The notes below the pieces were generated by a model. It was not told the DNA's origin, searched no databases, and saw only the letters and a program-made list of their open reading frames with translations. A DNA stretch of 27,822 nt from Planctomycetota bacterium. Lineage in GTDB: Bacteria > Planctomycetota > Planctomycetia > Pirellulales > Pirellulaceae. The DNA lies in assembly GCA_029259935.1 (NCBI GenBank), contig JAJDEH010000012.1, positions 1 through 27,822 on the forward strand. Direction: 5' to 3'. Shown here piece after piece: positions 15,501-22,086 of this stretch (position 1 is its first letter; each line of letters begins with the position of its first letter). A program made the translations under genes and the position numbers.

Positions 15501-16551
15501 GCTCGTTTTGTGGTTGGTTGTCTCGTGGTTGAAAGATGGCCGCCGCAAGGTTTCCGCCCCAGTCGCGCCGGCGCTGCACTTGGACAGCTTGCCCCGTTGA
15601 TGACTTCAACAAGGCCACGGCCTTTTGAATTTTTGCCGGATCGGCCTTTTTCAGGGGAACCACGTGCCGAGCCTCTTTGCGCTGATCGCCGGCGGTGTCC
15701 AACGTTTCGACGATGTGCGTCAAGGCACGCATGATCCGGTCGGATCCGCCAAAGGCCAGCTTACCGTTGCCCGGTTGCATGCGAATCATACCGACCGGGC
15801 GGTCACCCAATCTAAAAGTGGCCGTTCGCACGTTGCCACTTGGCTCGTCAACAAAATAAACTTGGTCGCCCCAAATCCGTTGAAGCTGTGATTCCAGTTC
15901 GCGAGGCGAAAGACGCTTGAGCGTGTAGACACCGGGTTCAGCACGGTCTTTTTTTGGCTTGGGTAGAGGAACAGGATGCTTGTTGGGTGCTTGTTTTTGT
16001 TGAGCCGGTTGTTCTTGCTCGTTGGCGCGCGGTTTCAATCCCGCCGCAATCCGCGCTTGCACGCTCTCCGGCCCCACAACGATGACCTGGCCGGTTCGAG
16101 GGTCGGTGCCCACGCGCACTCCGCTGGCTTCGGGAAATTGCTTGCGAATTTCAGCGGCGACTTGTTCCAGCTTGTCGCTCGCCACCGCATAGCTGCGCAC
16201 CACCGTCTTCTTCTCGTTTGCCGGTTCAGCCGGAGGTGTGGCAACGGGCTGGTCGAATCGTCGCACCAGGTCGGCCACTAACGATCGCTCGCCGTCCGCC
16301 GTTTGAATCAGCAAACGATTCTTCTCTTTTATGACCTGAATGTCGGAGCCCGGCGGCAGCAATGGCTTGAGCTGCTTGGCGACGGCATCCGCGGGACGGT
16401 GTTGCAGCGAAAAAGTGTGATAAGGGCTCGCCTCTTGAGCAACGGTCACGCCGGCGTTGCCCAGCGAGAAGGCTAGGACAAAACTCCACGTGGCTGCGAG
16501 GACGAAGGGAAGAACGCACGGTCGGCTTGGATTGTTCTGGAGTCTCAACAT
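12598..16551 (-). CDS. giant secretin-like outer-membrane protein (GspD/PulD superfamily)
   Basis: A 1317-residue protein from the ATG at 16551. A GTG at 16611 would add 20 residues before the signal peptide and is less likely. Signal peptide 1-39, cleaving near VTVAQ. Residues about 44-882 hold nine units that each read as a strand-helix-strand N/secretin_N fold, recognisable by lines such as SNTLIVQASPRDMDQVVRLIEELD and RTNTIIVSGTTDDLLVVEALL. Gln/Gly/Pro-rich inserts lie in units 4, 6, 7 and 8. The C-terminal secretin domain is at about 884-1160 (VLIAEVGLNEIEEIGVELGL, LLRALHDRRRLQILSRPQVMTLDN, GQTVVFAGLI, PVIGPMF, ELLIILTPFL). A Pro-rich tail follows. Secretins form outer-membrane multimeric gates. 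Normal GspD has N0-N3, so nine units would make an extremely long periplasmic channel. No ATPase, pseudopilin or inner-membrane partner lies in the window. Confidence 0.9.
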   Translation of the reverse strand: MLRLQNNPSRPCVLPFVLAATWSFVLAFSLGNAGVTVAQEASPYHTFSLQHRPADAVAKQLKPLLPPGSDIQVIKEKNRLLIQTADGERSLVADLVRRFDQPVATPPAEPANEKKTVVRSYAVASDKLEQVAAEIRKQFPEASGVRVGTDPRTGQVIVVGPESVQARIAAGLKPRANEQEQPAQQKQAPNKHPVPLPKPKKDRAEPGVYTLKRLSPRELESQLQRIWGDQVYFVDEPSGNVRTATFRLGDRPVGMIRMQPGNGKLAFGGSDRIMRALTHIVETLDTAGDQRKEARHVVPLKKADPAKIQKAVALLKSSTGQAVQVQRRRDWGGNLAAAIFQPRDNQPQNEQPREGGQDNARQNGQPRDPELAGGGQPGEDGGMIGPVQVEILQDLGVIVLRGHPRDVARVQRIIDEIIKQSEQTRPEVEIYHLDYLNGEAVAVVVTQLYNEVYAPRQGSVSITPLVNPNALVLVGQEESINSAKSLIQQLDRPASPQSQYRVIQLKYMSAVDAEQRINALFNGAAPAGAVQPGAQPGAIPTTTGSGLAPRVQVVSDYRSNTLIVQASPRDMDQVVRLIEELDVVVHDGAVNEVRIFPLRNALAEELAPVLQDALNGQLQGAGQSQAGTGIGQGQQLGGGLGAQQQAAQVRSAMLSLMTIDAETGQVVQSGIMYDVRVTADINSNSLIVTGPKENMTLIGALVNQLDQLPNADAQLKVFTIINGDATTLFNMLQQLFGGGTAQGGFGQGGFGQLPVQTGGDTSLVPLRFAIDVRTNTIIVSGTTDDLLVVEALLARLDLEDVESRRTTVIRLSNAFAQDVADAVNAYLDGQRFINQIDPNVISPFEQIEREVIVVPELVSNSLIISATPNFYDEVIKIVGDLDRRPETIMIQVLIAEVGLNEIEEIGVELGLQDSLLFDRGIGTVGFPFNQVGLGNNADAAALATRETLGGQALSNLAIGRNNADLGYGGLVLSAGNESVNVLLRALHDRRRLQILSRPQVMTLDNLAAFVQVGERVPRITAVAQNVNNTTNSVVLENVGILLGVTPRVSPDGLIVMEINAEKSVVGPEDEGIPIFTDNFGNVIRSPRIEIVTAQTTVSARSGQTVVFAGLITKERRFARRGAPYISDWPVIGPMFRFDAEEIRRTELLIILTPFLLNGAQDVEWMNQREADRMSWCLADVIEVHGENVPGVQMDHLDCPEPSVVYPDMDPTGAEILPPKERMPIGDPRQSNPPLPPLRSDDQSSRHDGLIHPARTEAPSSNPQDRVAGRNRRGGAFTPLRGNLQGPTTQGNNQTPRIATDPRAERTGGGINRLPSAY

Positions 16552-16639
16552 CCGAATGTCTTCAGGTAGGAGGCGGGGATGTGGGTGTCGAATGACGGGT
16601 GATAAATACACTATCGGCCCAACAATGCGAATAATATGA

Positions 16640-16669
16640 ATAATAGATAATTCCAGGATTTTGGGATAA
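16640..16669 (-). promoter_or_regulatory. possible promoter of the secretin operon
   Basis: The minus strand has TTATCC (16669 to 16664), an 18-bp spacer and TATTAT (16645 to 16640), in the most AT-rich patch of the divergent intergenic region. The -35 matches consensus only partly. It would give a leader of about 80 nt before the ATG at 16551. Confidence 0.3.
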
Positions 16670-16808
16670 AGCGGTAGAAGCCAGAGAATGCGTAAGGAGT
16701 TTGCGTGTCGTGTGGCTTGTACCAGTCGTTCGGTTTAATCGGGGGAATCCAAAACTACGGCGCGGATCGACGGGACGTGCCGATATTTCCAATTACAGGA
16801 GTATTGCC

Positions 16809-17177
16809 ATGTTTTTGCATATTGCCGCCCCGCGTCGGGGCGCGACCCGTTCTAGAAAGTTCCGTTGGCTGCTGTCGTTGGCGTTTGTCTCGTTATGGGG
16901 CATGCTACCGGCGCAAGCAGTCGCCGAACCACCCGCAAAGGAAGAGCCACCCGCCGCTAGCGGCAAAGTGGTCGAGAAGAAGGTGGTCGAGAAGGAAGTC
17001 AACAAGCTCCGTTTCACAACCAGCGTGGACGGGTTGCGCTGGACAACCTGGCGGGCACCTCGCCCGTTGTCCCGCAACAGACCGGCTCCCCTGTTCTCGT
17101 TTTCCGCCGGCCGCTGCCAGGGCAATTTCGACGAACATAAACCGCTGCTCGGGCTGATGTTCACGCTCGAGCGATAG
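16809..17177 (+). CDS. small exported hypothetical protein
   Basis: A 122-residue ORF with AGGAG eight nt before the ATG at 16809. The N-terminal 40 residues form a signal peptide: a basic stretch with RSRKFR, then a hydrophobic core WLLSLAFVSLWGM and a cleavage site near AQAVA. The mature part starts with a Pro/Glu/Lys segment containing a repeated KVVEKKVVEKEV. No family is recognised. After about residue 75 a second frame (+2) also looks protein-like and ends at TAA near 17142, so a frameshift at about 17000-17040 cannot be excluded. It is divergent from the secretin gene and upstream of the next small gene by 96 bp. Confidence 0.55.
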   Translation: MFLHIAAPRRGATRSRKFRWLLSLAFVSLWGMLPAQAVAEPPAKEEPPAASGKVVEKKVVEKEVNKLRFTTSVDGLRWTTWRAPRPLSRNRPAPLFSFSAGRCQGNFDEHKPLLGLMFTLER

Positions 17178-17209
17178 TACGTCGCGCGCCCTCGCGCCCG
17201 CTTCGTCGT

Positions 17210-17277
17210 CCATGGGATTTGCTATAATCGGCTGCAGGCTCTTGCTTGTGTCCTCAGCCCGGGAGCAAATCCCATGG
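17210..17277 (+). promoter_or_regulatory. 14-bp perfect inverted repeat enclosing a promoter and the next start codon
   Basis: CCATGGGATTTGCT (17210-17223) and its exact reverse complement AGCAAATCCCATGG (17264-17277) flank 40 nt. The right arm contains the ATG of the 110-aa gene (17274) and touches its GGGAG Shine-Dalgarno sequence (17261-17265). Between the arms lies an extended -10, TGCTATAAT (17220-17228). Transcripts starting there (near 17235) would lack the left arm, while read-through from the upstream gene would carry both arms and could fold over the start. Confidence 0.7.
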
Positions 17278-17606
17278 ATCGAAAATCAATGCAACGCGTC
17301 GATGTTGGCAGCGGTACTGATTGTTTGTTAGTGGGCCAAAGCGCGGGCCAGACGTCGCTGATCGTCTCGACCGGCGATGGCGAGGCGAGCCTGCAACTAG
17401 GCTCTGATCAGTGTGAATCGCTGATCCGTGCACTTCGTTCCGCGCTCGACAATGATCGTTCGTGGTCGGTTTGGCGACAGGGCGATGACGGCAACCCGTT
17501 CATCGTCAAGGACGGCTTGACCCAAGCCGAGGCCAAGGATCTGGTCGCCATCTATGAAGCGCGCAAGCATAAACAGACCTACTGGACAACGAGTTCGAAG
17601 AACTAG
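17274..17606 (+). CDS. hypothetical 110-aa protein
   Basis: A soluble 110-residue protein with an ATG at 17274 and GGGAG eight nt upstream. The N-terminal half is beta-rich (DCLLVGQSAGQTSLIVSTG, ASLQLGSDQ), followed by a helix (CESLIRALRSALDND) and then WSVWRQGDDGNPFIVKDG with a helical end AEAKDLVAIYEARKHKQ. No signal peptide or known motif; no family recognised. It has its own extended -10 promoter inside an inverted repeat. Transcription may also come from the upstream exported-protein gene. The good SD, sensible composition and position argue for a real gene. Confidence 0.7.
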   Translation: MDRKSMQRVDVGSGTDCLLVGQSAGQTSLIVSTGDGEASLQLGSDQCESLIRALRSALDNDRSWSVWRQGDDGNPFIVKDGLTQAEAKDLVAIYEARKHKQTYWTTSSKN

Positions 17607-17820
17607 CACCAACGCTTGCGAATGGCCGGTCCAGCGCCGTTGCCCAGGGCTCCCGGGCCAAAGCTTCGACCATCCGTTGACTCCGACGGGGTCCTTCCGA
17701 GCCGTGTTGCAATCCCATGACGAGGGGGTCGTGTGCCAATCTCCTTGGAACTACCCATGGCGTCTGATACAACATCCGACGCGGGCACTGATCTTATCTA
17801 AAGTCTCTCAACGATGCATT

Positions 17821-17860
17821 TGAGAAGAGACCATCTGTTTGGAGAAGAGACCATGAGAAT
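17821..17860 (+). repeat. 20-bp imperfect tandem duplication at the start of the MBL gene
   Basis: Units 17821-17840 and 17841-17860 share a 13-bp identical core GAGAAGAGACCAT (17822-17834 and 17842-17854). The second copy supplies the GGAG ribosome-binding site and the ATG at 17853; the first has ATCTG instead of ATGAG and so no start. Confidence 0.8.
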
Positions 17861-19178
17861 GACGCGGACCCAACTTCCGCTGTTGATTGTCGCTTTGCTG
17901 GCCGGACTGATCGGTTACATCATTGGCTGCACACGTGAGCAGCGCGAGCGAGATGCTCAAGCCGACGCCCAGGAAAAGAAAACCGCGGCGGGTGTTTCCC
18001 CATCAACAAACGGCAAGCAACCGGCATCCACGGAAAAGAAAACGCCGACGTATTCTCCGGTCAAGGCGCGCGCCCGTGATTTCTACACTCCCAACAGCGA
18101 GGATCTGGGGCCGAACGAGATGCGCTTGCTGGCCTGTGGCACCGGCATGCCCACGGCGCGTCCGAAACAAGCGGCGTCATGCTGGTTGCTTGAACTGGGC
18201 AACGGCGACAAGTTTATCTTCGATGTCGGAACCGGTTCGAATGAACGCATCGCAGCCTTTCAAATTCCCTACAACTACCTCGATAAGGTCTTCCTGAGTC
18301 ACTTGCATACCGACCACTTCGGTGATCTGGATGCGTTGTTCATAAGTGGCGCGCTCGGCGGCCGTCAGAAGCCGTTACGCGTTTGGGGACCGAGCGGCGA
18401 TACAACGGAGCGCGGCACCGGTTACGCACTGGATCACTTGCAGAAAGCGCTGACCTGGGATCTGGACGGCCGCCAGGGGATCACCGATCCGCGTGGCTAC
18501 CACATGGAGGTCCATGAGTTTGATTACAAAGGCATGAACAAAATCGTCTATCAAGAGAACGGCGTGACCATTCGATCCTGGCCCGCCATCCACTCGCTGG
18601 ATGGTCCCGTCAGTTACAGCCTCGAATGGAACGGGCTCAAGTTCGTGTTCGGCGGCGATACGTATCCGAATAAGTGGTACGACGAGTATGCGAAGGACGC
18701 CGACCTGGCAATTCACGAGTGCTTCATCACCGTGCCGGACATGATCAAAAAATTCCAGTTCACGCCGCAAAGCGCGCTCGCGGTGGGTACGCAGATTCAC
18801 ACCGCGCCCGAAGCGTTTGGCAAAGTGATGTCGCGCATCCAACCGCGGATGGCCGTGGGCTATCACTTCTTCAATGACTTTGACACCACGACGGGTATCT
18901 ATACCCGAGTCCGGACAACCTACGACGGCCCGTTGAGTCTGGCCGTGGATTACATGGTTTGGAACGTTACCAAGGACAACATTCGCGTGCGGATGGCGCG
19001 GGTTGACGAAGACGTCTGGCCACCCCCGGCCACCGAGCAGCCGCAATTGCCCGACCCGAGTCGCAGAATTCCTTATTCGGACGAGATTGCGGGCGGCAAG
19101 CTGGACGTGAAGGATGTGATTCAGCCCACCTACGACGAGATCAACAAGCAGTATGGGCTCGACGAAAAACAGGAATGA
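17853..19178 (+). CDS. lipoprotein metallo-beta-lactamase-fold hydrolase
   Basis: A 441-residue protein from the ATG at 17853 (GGAG upstream); an in-frame ATG at 17814 would add 13 residues before the signal and lacks support. Hydrophobic signal 8-25 with lipobox IIGC, C26 lipidated. A charged linker follows to about 85, then the hydrolase domain: RLLACGTGMP, FIFDVGTGS and the metal site HLHTDH at 150-155, later HSLDGPVSYSLEW, FGGDTYPN and GYHFFND, which provide further metal-binding His/Asp residues. This is the RNase Z/arylsulfatase-like branch of MBL enzymes. I recall close relatives being auto-annotated as guanitoxin-biosynthesis GntH, but no guanitoxin genes are here, so that name should not be transferred. 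It probably acts in the periplasm on an unknown ester or phosphodiester. Confidence 0.85.
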   Translation: MRMTRTQLPLLIVALLAGLIGYIIGCTREQRERDAQADAQEKKTAAGVSPSTNGKQPASTEKKTPTYSPVKARARDFYTPNSEDLGPNEMRLLACGTGMPTARPKQAASCWLLELGNGDKFIFDVGTGSNERIAAFQIPYNYLDKVFLSHLHTDHFGDLDALFISGALGGRQKPLRVWGPSGDTTERGTGYALDHLQKALTWDLDGRQGITDPRGYHMEVHEFDYKGMNKIVYQENGVTIRSWPAIHSLDGPVSYSLEWNGLKFVFGGDTYPNKWYDEYAKDADLAIHECFITVPDMIKKFQFTPQSALAVGTQIHTAPEAFGKVMSRIQPRMAVGYHFFNDFDTTTGIYTRVRTTYDGPLSLAVDYMVWNVTKDNIRVRMARVDEDVWPPPATEQPQLPDPSRRIPYSDEIAGGKLDVKDVIQPTYDEINKQYGLDEKQE

Positions 19179-19261
19179 ACTTTTCGCTCAAGCGCTGATC
19201 ACACAACTACGCACCGATCACGTTCACCACCGCGAAAGGGCAATTGAAGCAGCACGATTGG

Positions 19262-19768
19262 CTAGTGATCGTGATGCTCAATGTGTGCCGAATACGACTT
19301 GTCGCCCACGGTGAACTTGACGTGGGCATGCGCGTCTAATTCCAAGTCGGTCAACAGGTCTTTGTCTTTTCGTTCAAAGCGCGAGGCCGCTGGAGGATTG
19401 CCGTCCGTTGGATTGACCGGTGTTAGTGCCCGCTCAATTGTTTCGTCCTTCTCGAAGGATGTTTCAATGACGACTTCGCTGGCTTCAATCGCGACTTCCT
19501 TCTCGCCTTTTTCATCCAGAATATAGACCGTCAACAGGCCACTCTTTTCGTCGTGGGTCCATTCTATAGTGTATTCGGCACCCGCTTGTTCAAGCTCAAC
19601 GATATCTCCGTCATGGGGACCCACTCGGTGATCATGCTCTCCGTGTTTATGGTCGCCATTTTCGCCGTCCCCATTCTCCGTCGCAACTTCACCATCACAG
19701 CCGATAAACAACGACAACGCAACCAAGCCGGCGAACAGAGCCGGTGCTTTCAGTAAATTGATCACCAT
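19262..19768 (-). CDS. histidine-rich lipoprotein
   Basis: A 168-residue predicted lipoprotein. Signal 1-23 ends in lipobox FIGC with C24. The mature protein begins with an acidic Asn/Gly/Asp segment and a histidine cluster at 40-52 (HKHGEHDHRVGPH), then a beta-rich domain (AEYTIEWTHDEKSGLLTVYILD ends near 90) and a C-terminus HIEHHDH. The histidine stretches suggest binding of a divalent metal such as Zn, Cu or Ni; this is inference from composition. Similar short domains with HGG/PHDG openings sit in metal-efflux lipoproteins, but no efflux gene is adjacent. GGGAG precedes the ATG. It converges with the MBL gene (83 bp apart). Confidence 0.8.
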   Translation of the reverse strand: MVINLLKAPALFAGLVALSLFIGCDGEVATENGDGENGDHKHGEHDHRVGPHDGDIVELEQAGAEYTIEWTHDEKSGLLTVYILDEKGEKEVAIEASEVVIETSFEKDETIERALTPVNPTDGNPPAASRFERKDKDLLTDLELDAHAHVKFTVGDKSYSAHIEHHDH

Positions 19769-19873
19769 GAAACTCCCGTGGTGGTATTTTGATTGAACAA
19801 CGTCGGATCACTCGATTCCACGCTGGAAAGTATCCGCTCCGCCGCGCGAAAACTCAAGGGATGCGATTGGCAT

Positions 19874-20980
19874 TTAGCGAAGTACTTCTACGTCTTTGCA
19901 GTATTTCTCCTTCAGGTCCGTCGTCGCGCCTGCGGGAATCTTGGTCTTCTTGACGTTTAATTCCCTGAGCCCCTTGGAAGCCGTCAGCCCGTGCATTGCG
20001 TCGCCGTCCATCAACAGGCAACCGTCAACATGCACGACTTCCAGATTCCTTAGCCCCTTCAATTTCGCGAAGCCGTCACTGGTTAAATAATCGTTGGCGC
20101 TAAGGTGCAGTTCCCGAAGATTGGAACACTTTTTCAAATGTAAGACGGTCTTGTTCAAAACGCCCGCTTCTCGTGCGTAGAACACCTCAAGGCCGGCAAT
20201 CTGGGCAACCTTTTGGAGACTATGTTCGCCAAAGGTAGTCCGGCTCACTTGCAATTCAGTCAGCGTCGCTAGCGGCGGAAAGTGGGAACCGGTCAAGGTT
20301 CCGTTTCGGTTCAGCCGCAGAGTTTGCAACTGGGTGGCCTTTTCCAAGTGAGCTAGGCCCTCATCCGTCACTCCGGTTGCGGAAATGCTGAGCAGTTTCA
20401 GGTTTGGCATCTGGCAAACGACAGCTAGGCACTGGTCGTCGAATCTTGGGTTGTTGTCCACGCTGAGCTCTTGCAAATTTTGAAATTTTGAAATTTGCTC
20501 AACCATGTCGAGGCCCAGATTGGTGTTTTCCATGCTGAGTACTGTCAGTCCCTGAAACTTCTCGATGCTCGCCAATCCGGCGGGCGTGACCTTGCTTGCT
20601 TGCAGGTCCAATTCCGGCAGCAAATCATGGCCGGCTTCAAGTTTACCTAGCACGGCTAGATCTTCGTCGGTGCGTCGGCCGGGCAATTTTTCGGCAAAGG
20701 CAGCGATGACTTCCCGTGGTGATTTTGGCGGCTCGGGTTTTGTTTCAACCTTGGTTTTCGTTTTGGCCGTCGAATCTGACGTGCCGGAAGCACTGCCTTT
20801 GTCGTCGCCATCCGGCTCGTCCGTTTCACCCATGGCCTGCTTGGCACCATCCTCGACTTGATCGGCGAATTCGTCGAAACTGTCACAGGCGGCTAACGTC
20901 AACAGCAATGCCACGGCGAGCAAGCCCAACGGAATGGTGGCCCAAGTTCGTTGGCGGGAAGGTAAAAAATTGCGATGCAT
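19874..20980 (-). CDS. leucine-rich-repeat lipoprotein
   Basis: 368 residues from the ATG at 20980, which has GGAG nine nt upstream; an upstream in-frame TTG at 21004 is not needed. The signal segment IPLGLLAVALLLTLAAC gives a lipobox with C32. An acidic, Lys/Asp-rich linker follows to about 85, then a leucine-rich-repeat solenoid to the end: repeated patterns such as LTVLSMENTNLG, LQELSVDNNPRF, LKLLSISATGVTDEGLAHL, LQTLRLNRNG and LRELHLSANDYLT. LRR lipoproteins of this sort are common in planctomycetes and are thought to bind proteins or polysaccharide; no ligand is evident. It is upstream of, and on the same strand as, the His-rich lipoprotein, 105 bp apart. Confidence 0.85.
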   Translation of the reverse strand: MHRNFLPSRQRTWATIPLGLLAVALLLTLAACDSFDEFADQVEDGAKQAMGETDEPDGDDKGSASGTSDSTAKTKTKVETKPEPPKSPREVIAAFAEKLPGRRTDEDLAVLGKLEAGHDLLPELDLQASKVTPAGLASIEKFQGLTVLSMENTNLGLDMVEQISKFQNLQELSVDNNPRFDDQCLAVVCQMPNLKLLSISATGVTDEGLAHLEKATQLQTLRLNRNGTLTGSHFPPLATLTELQVSRTTFGEHSLQKVAQIAGLEVFYAREAGVLNKTVLHLKKCSNLRELHLSANDYLTSDGFAKLKGLRNLEVVHVDGCLLMDGDAMHGLTASKGLRELNVKKTKIPAGATTDLKEKYCKDVEVLR

Positions 20981-21014
20981 GGCGGAATCTCCAACCAATA
21001 TCAAACGAAGATAA

Positions 21015-21042
21015 TTACAACGAATTCAGCGCGGCATACAAT
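21015..21042 (+). promoter_or_regulatory. possible promoter of the PIG-L deacetylase gene
   Basis: TTACAA (21015-21020), a 16-bp spacer and TACAAT (21037-21042) on the plus strand, about 125 nt before the ATG in the divergent region. It is a partial match to consensus and remains a weak call. Confidence 0.3.
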
Positions 21043-21129
21043 GTGTCCGCATCGGTTCATCGTAACGATTCCCCACCTGATGTAAAGCGATTCCCTACCC
21101 TGAACAGGTGTCCTGATCGCCACCGCCAG

Positions 21130-21169
21130 GGAGAACCAAGAAAAGACATGGAGAACGAAGAATAGAAAT
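21130..21169 (+). repeat. 20-bp tandem duplication of the PIG-L ribosome-binding/start region
   Basis: Units 21130-21149 and 21150-21169 agree at 17 of 20 positions (GGAGAACcAAGAAaAGacAT pattern). The first unit ends in an ATG that opens a five-codon ORF (MENEE, 21148-21165); the second ends at the real ATG of the deacetylase at 21168, three nt after that stop. Confidence 0.85.
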
Positions 21170-21998
21170 GCCACAACCACAACTGCGACTTTTGATTCTG
21201 GGCGCTCATCCCGACGACGCCGAATTCCATGCCGGTGGACTGGCCTCGATTTACCATCGCCGGGGACACGTCGTGCGCATGGTTTCCGTCACCGACGGCG
21301 GAGCGGGCCATCATCTGCATGACCGCCAGCAACTGGTCCAAGTTCGCCGTGCCGAGGCACTTGCCGCCGGAGCAATCATCGGATCCGAGTATCCGACTTG
21401 GGATTTTCCCGACGGCTCGCTCATGCCGACGCTGGACCTACGCGAACGGATCATCGAAGAGATTCGAACGTTCAAGCCCGATCTGGTTTTGACTCATCGC
21501 GTCAACGACTACCATCCAGACCATCGCGCCGTGGGGCAAGCGGTCCAAGATGCTTCCTACTTGGTAACCGTTCCGCTGGTCGTACCCCACGTTCCCATTC
21601 TGAAGAAAGACCCAGTCGTGGCTTACATGGTCGATTTGTTCACCAAGCCGACGCCCCTGCAGCCGGATGTCGTGATCGATATTGAACCTGAACTTGATAC
21701 GATGGCCGCCCTGCTGGCTTGCCATCGGTCGCAAGTGTATGAGTTCTTGCCGTACAACCACGGCCATGCGGACGCGGTACCCGAAAACGACGACGCCAAG
21801 CAAACGTGGCTGCGCGAGTGGTTTTCCGAGTGTGTCCGGCCGAGATCGGAACGATTTCGTGAGCGGCTGATTGCCGAGTTCGGACCCGAGCGCGGACGCG
21901 AAATCCAATATGTCGAAGCGTACGAGATCAGCGAGTACGCTTCGTCATTGAGCGATGAAATGCGCGGCCGACTGTTTCCCACCAGATCGGCGGAATGA
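21168..21998 (+). CDS. PIG-L/LmbE-family N-acetylglucosaminyl deacetylase
   Basis: A 276-residue cytoplasmic protein of the PIG-L (GlcNAc-PI deacetylase) family, zinc enzymes that remove acetyl groups from N-acetylglucosaminyl substrates. The catalytic/metal motif AHPDDAE is at 13-19, where H14 and D17 are expected metal ligands and D16 the base. The second motif, HPDH, is at 116-119. Between them is VTDGGAGHH. Length matches small LmbE-like proteins. The actual substrate is not readable; in planctomycetes such proteins are common stand-alone enzymes and are also related to BshB and MshB. No bacillithiol or mycothiol genes are adjacent. The ribosome-binding site is part of a 20-bp tandem duplication. 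No signal peptide is present. Confidence 0.9.
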   Translation: MPQPQLRLLILGAHPDDAEFHAGGLASIYHRRGHVVRMVSVTDGGAGHHLHDRQQLVQVRRAEALAAGAIIGSEYPTWDFPDGSLMPTLDLRERIIEEIRTFKPDLVLTHRVNDYHPDHRAVGQAVQDASYLVTVPLVVPHVPILKKDPVVAYMVDLFTKPTPLQPDVVIDIEPELDTMAALLACHRSQVYEFLPYNHGHADAVPENDDAKQTWLREWFSECVRPRSERFRERLIAEFGPERGREIQYVEAYEISEYASSLSDEMRGRLFPTRSAE

Positions 21999-22030
21999 TT
22001 TGGTGGCGGCGGGCTTGGCAAATCGTGGAT

Positions 22031-22080
22031 GCCGGAACGTCGTCGCCTTACTCCTCGGTCCGGCCTACGTTTTTTTCAAC
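22031..22080 (+). repeat. intergenic hairpin and T-tract with repeat-like end
   Basis: GCCGGA (22031-22036) and TCCGGC (22059-22064) can pair over a 22-nt loop, followed by CTACG and seven T residues, then CAACAGGCTGTTAA, which reaches into the stop codon of the minus-strand gene. It could be a weak terminator for the deacetylase. The TTTTTCAACAGGCTGTT end resembles dispersed intergenic or mobile-element termini I have seen elsewhere; only one copy is present here. Confidence 0.35.
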
Positions 22081-22086
22081 AGGCTG

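Noticed and set aside
16705..17157. Overlapping GTG-started ORF with AAGGAG upstream
   Set aside because: The SD is attractive, but the product lacks a signal peptide and becomes Cys/Arg/Pro-rich, while the frame at 16809 has both a good SD and a clear signal peptide.
17853..19178. Naming the MBL protein gntH and proposing a guanitoxin cluster
   Set aside because: No other biosynthetic gene is present, and the lipoprotein signal does not fit a cytosolic biosynthetic enzyme.
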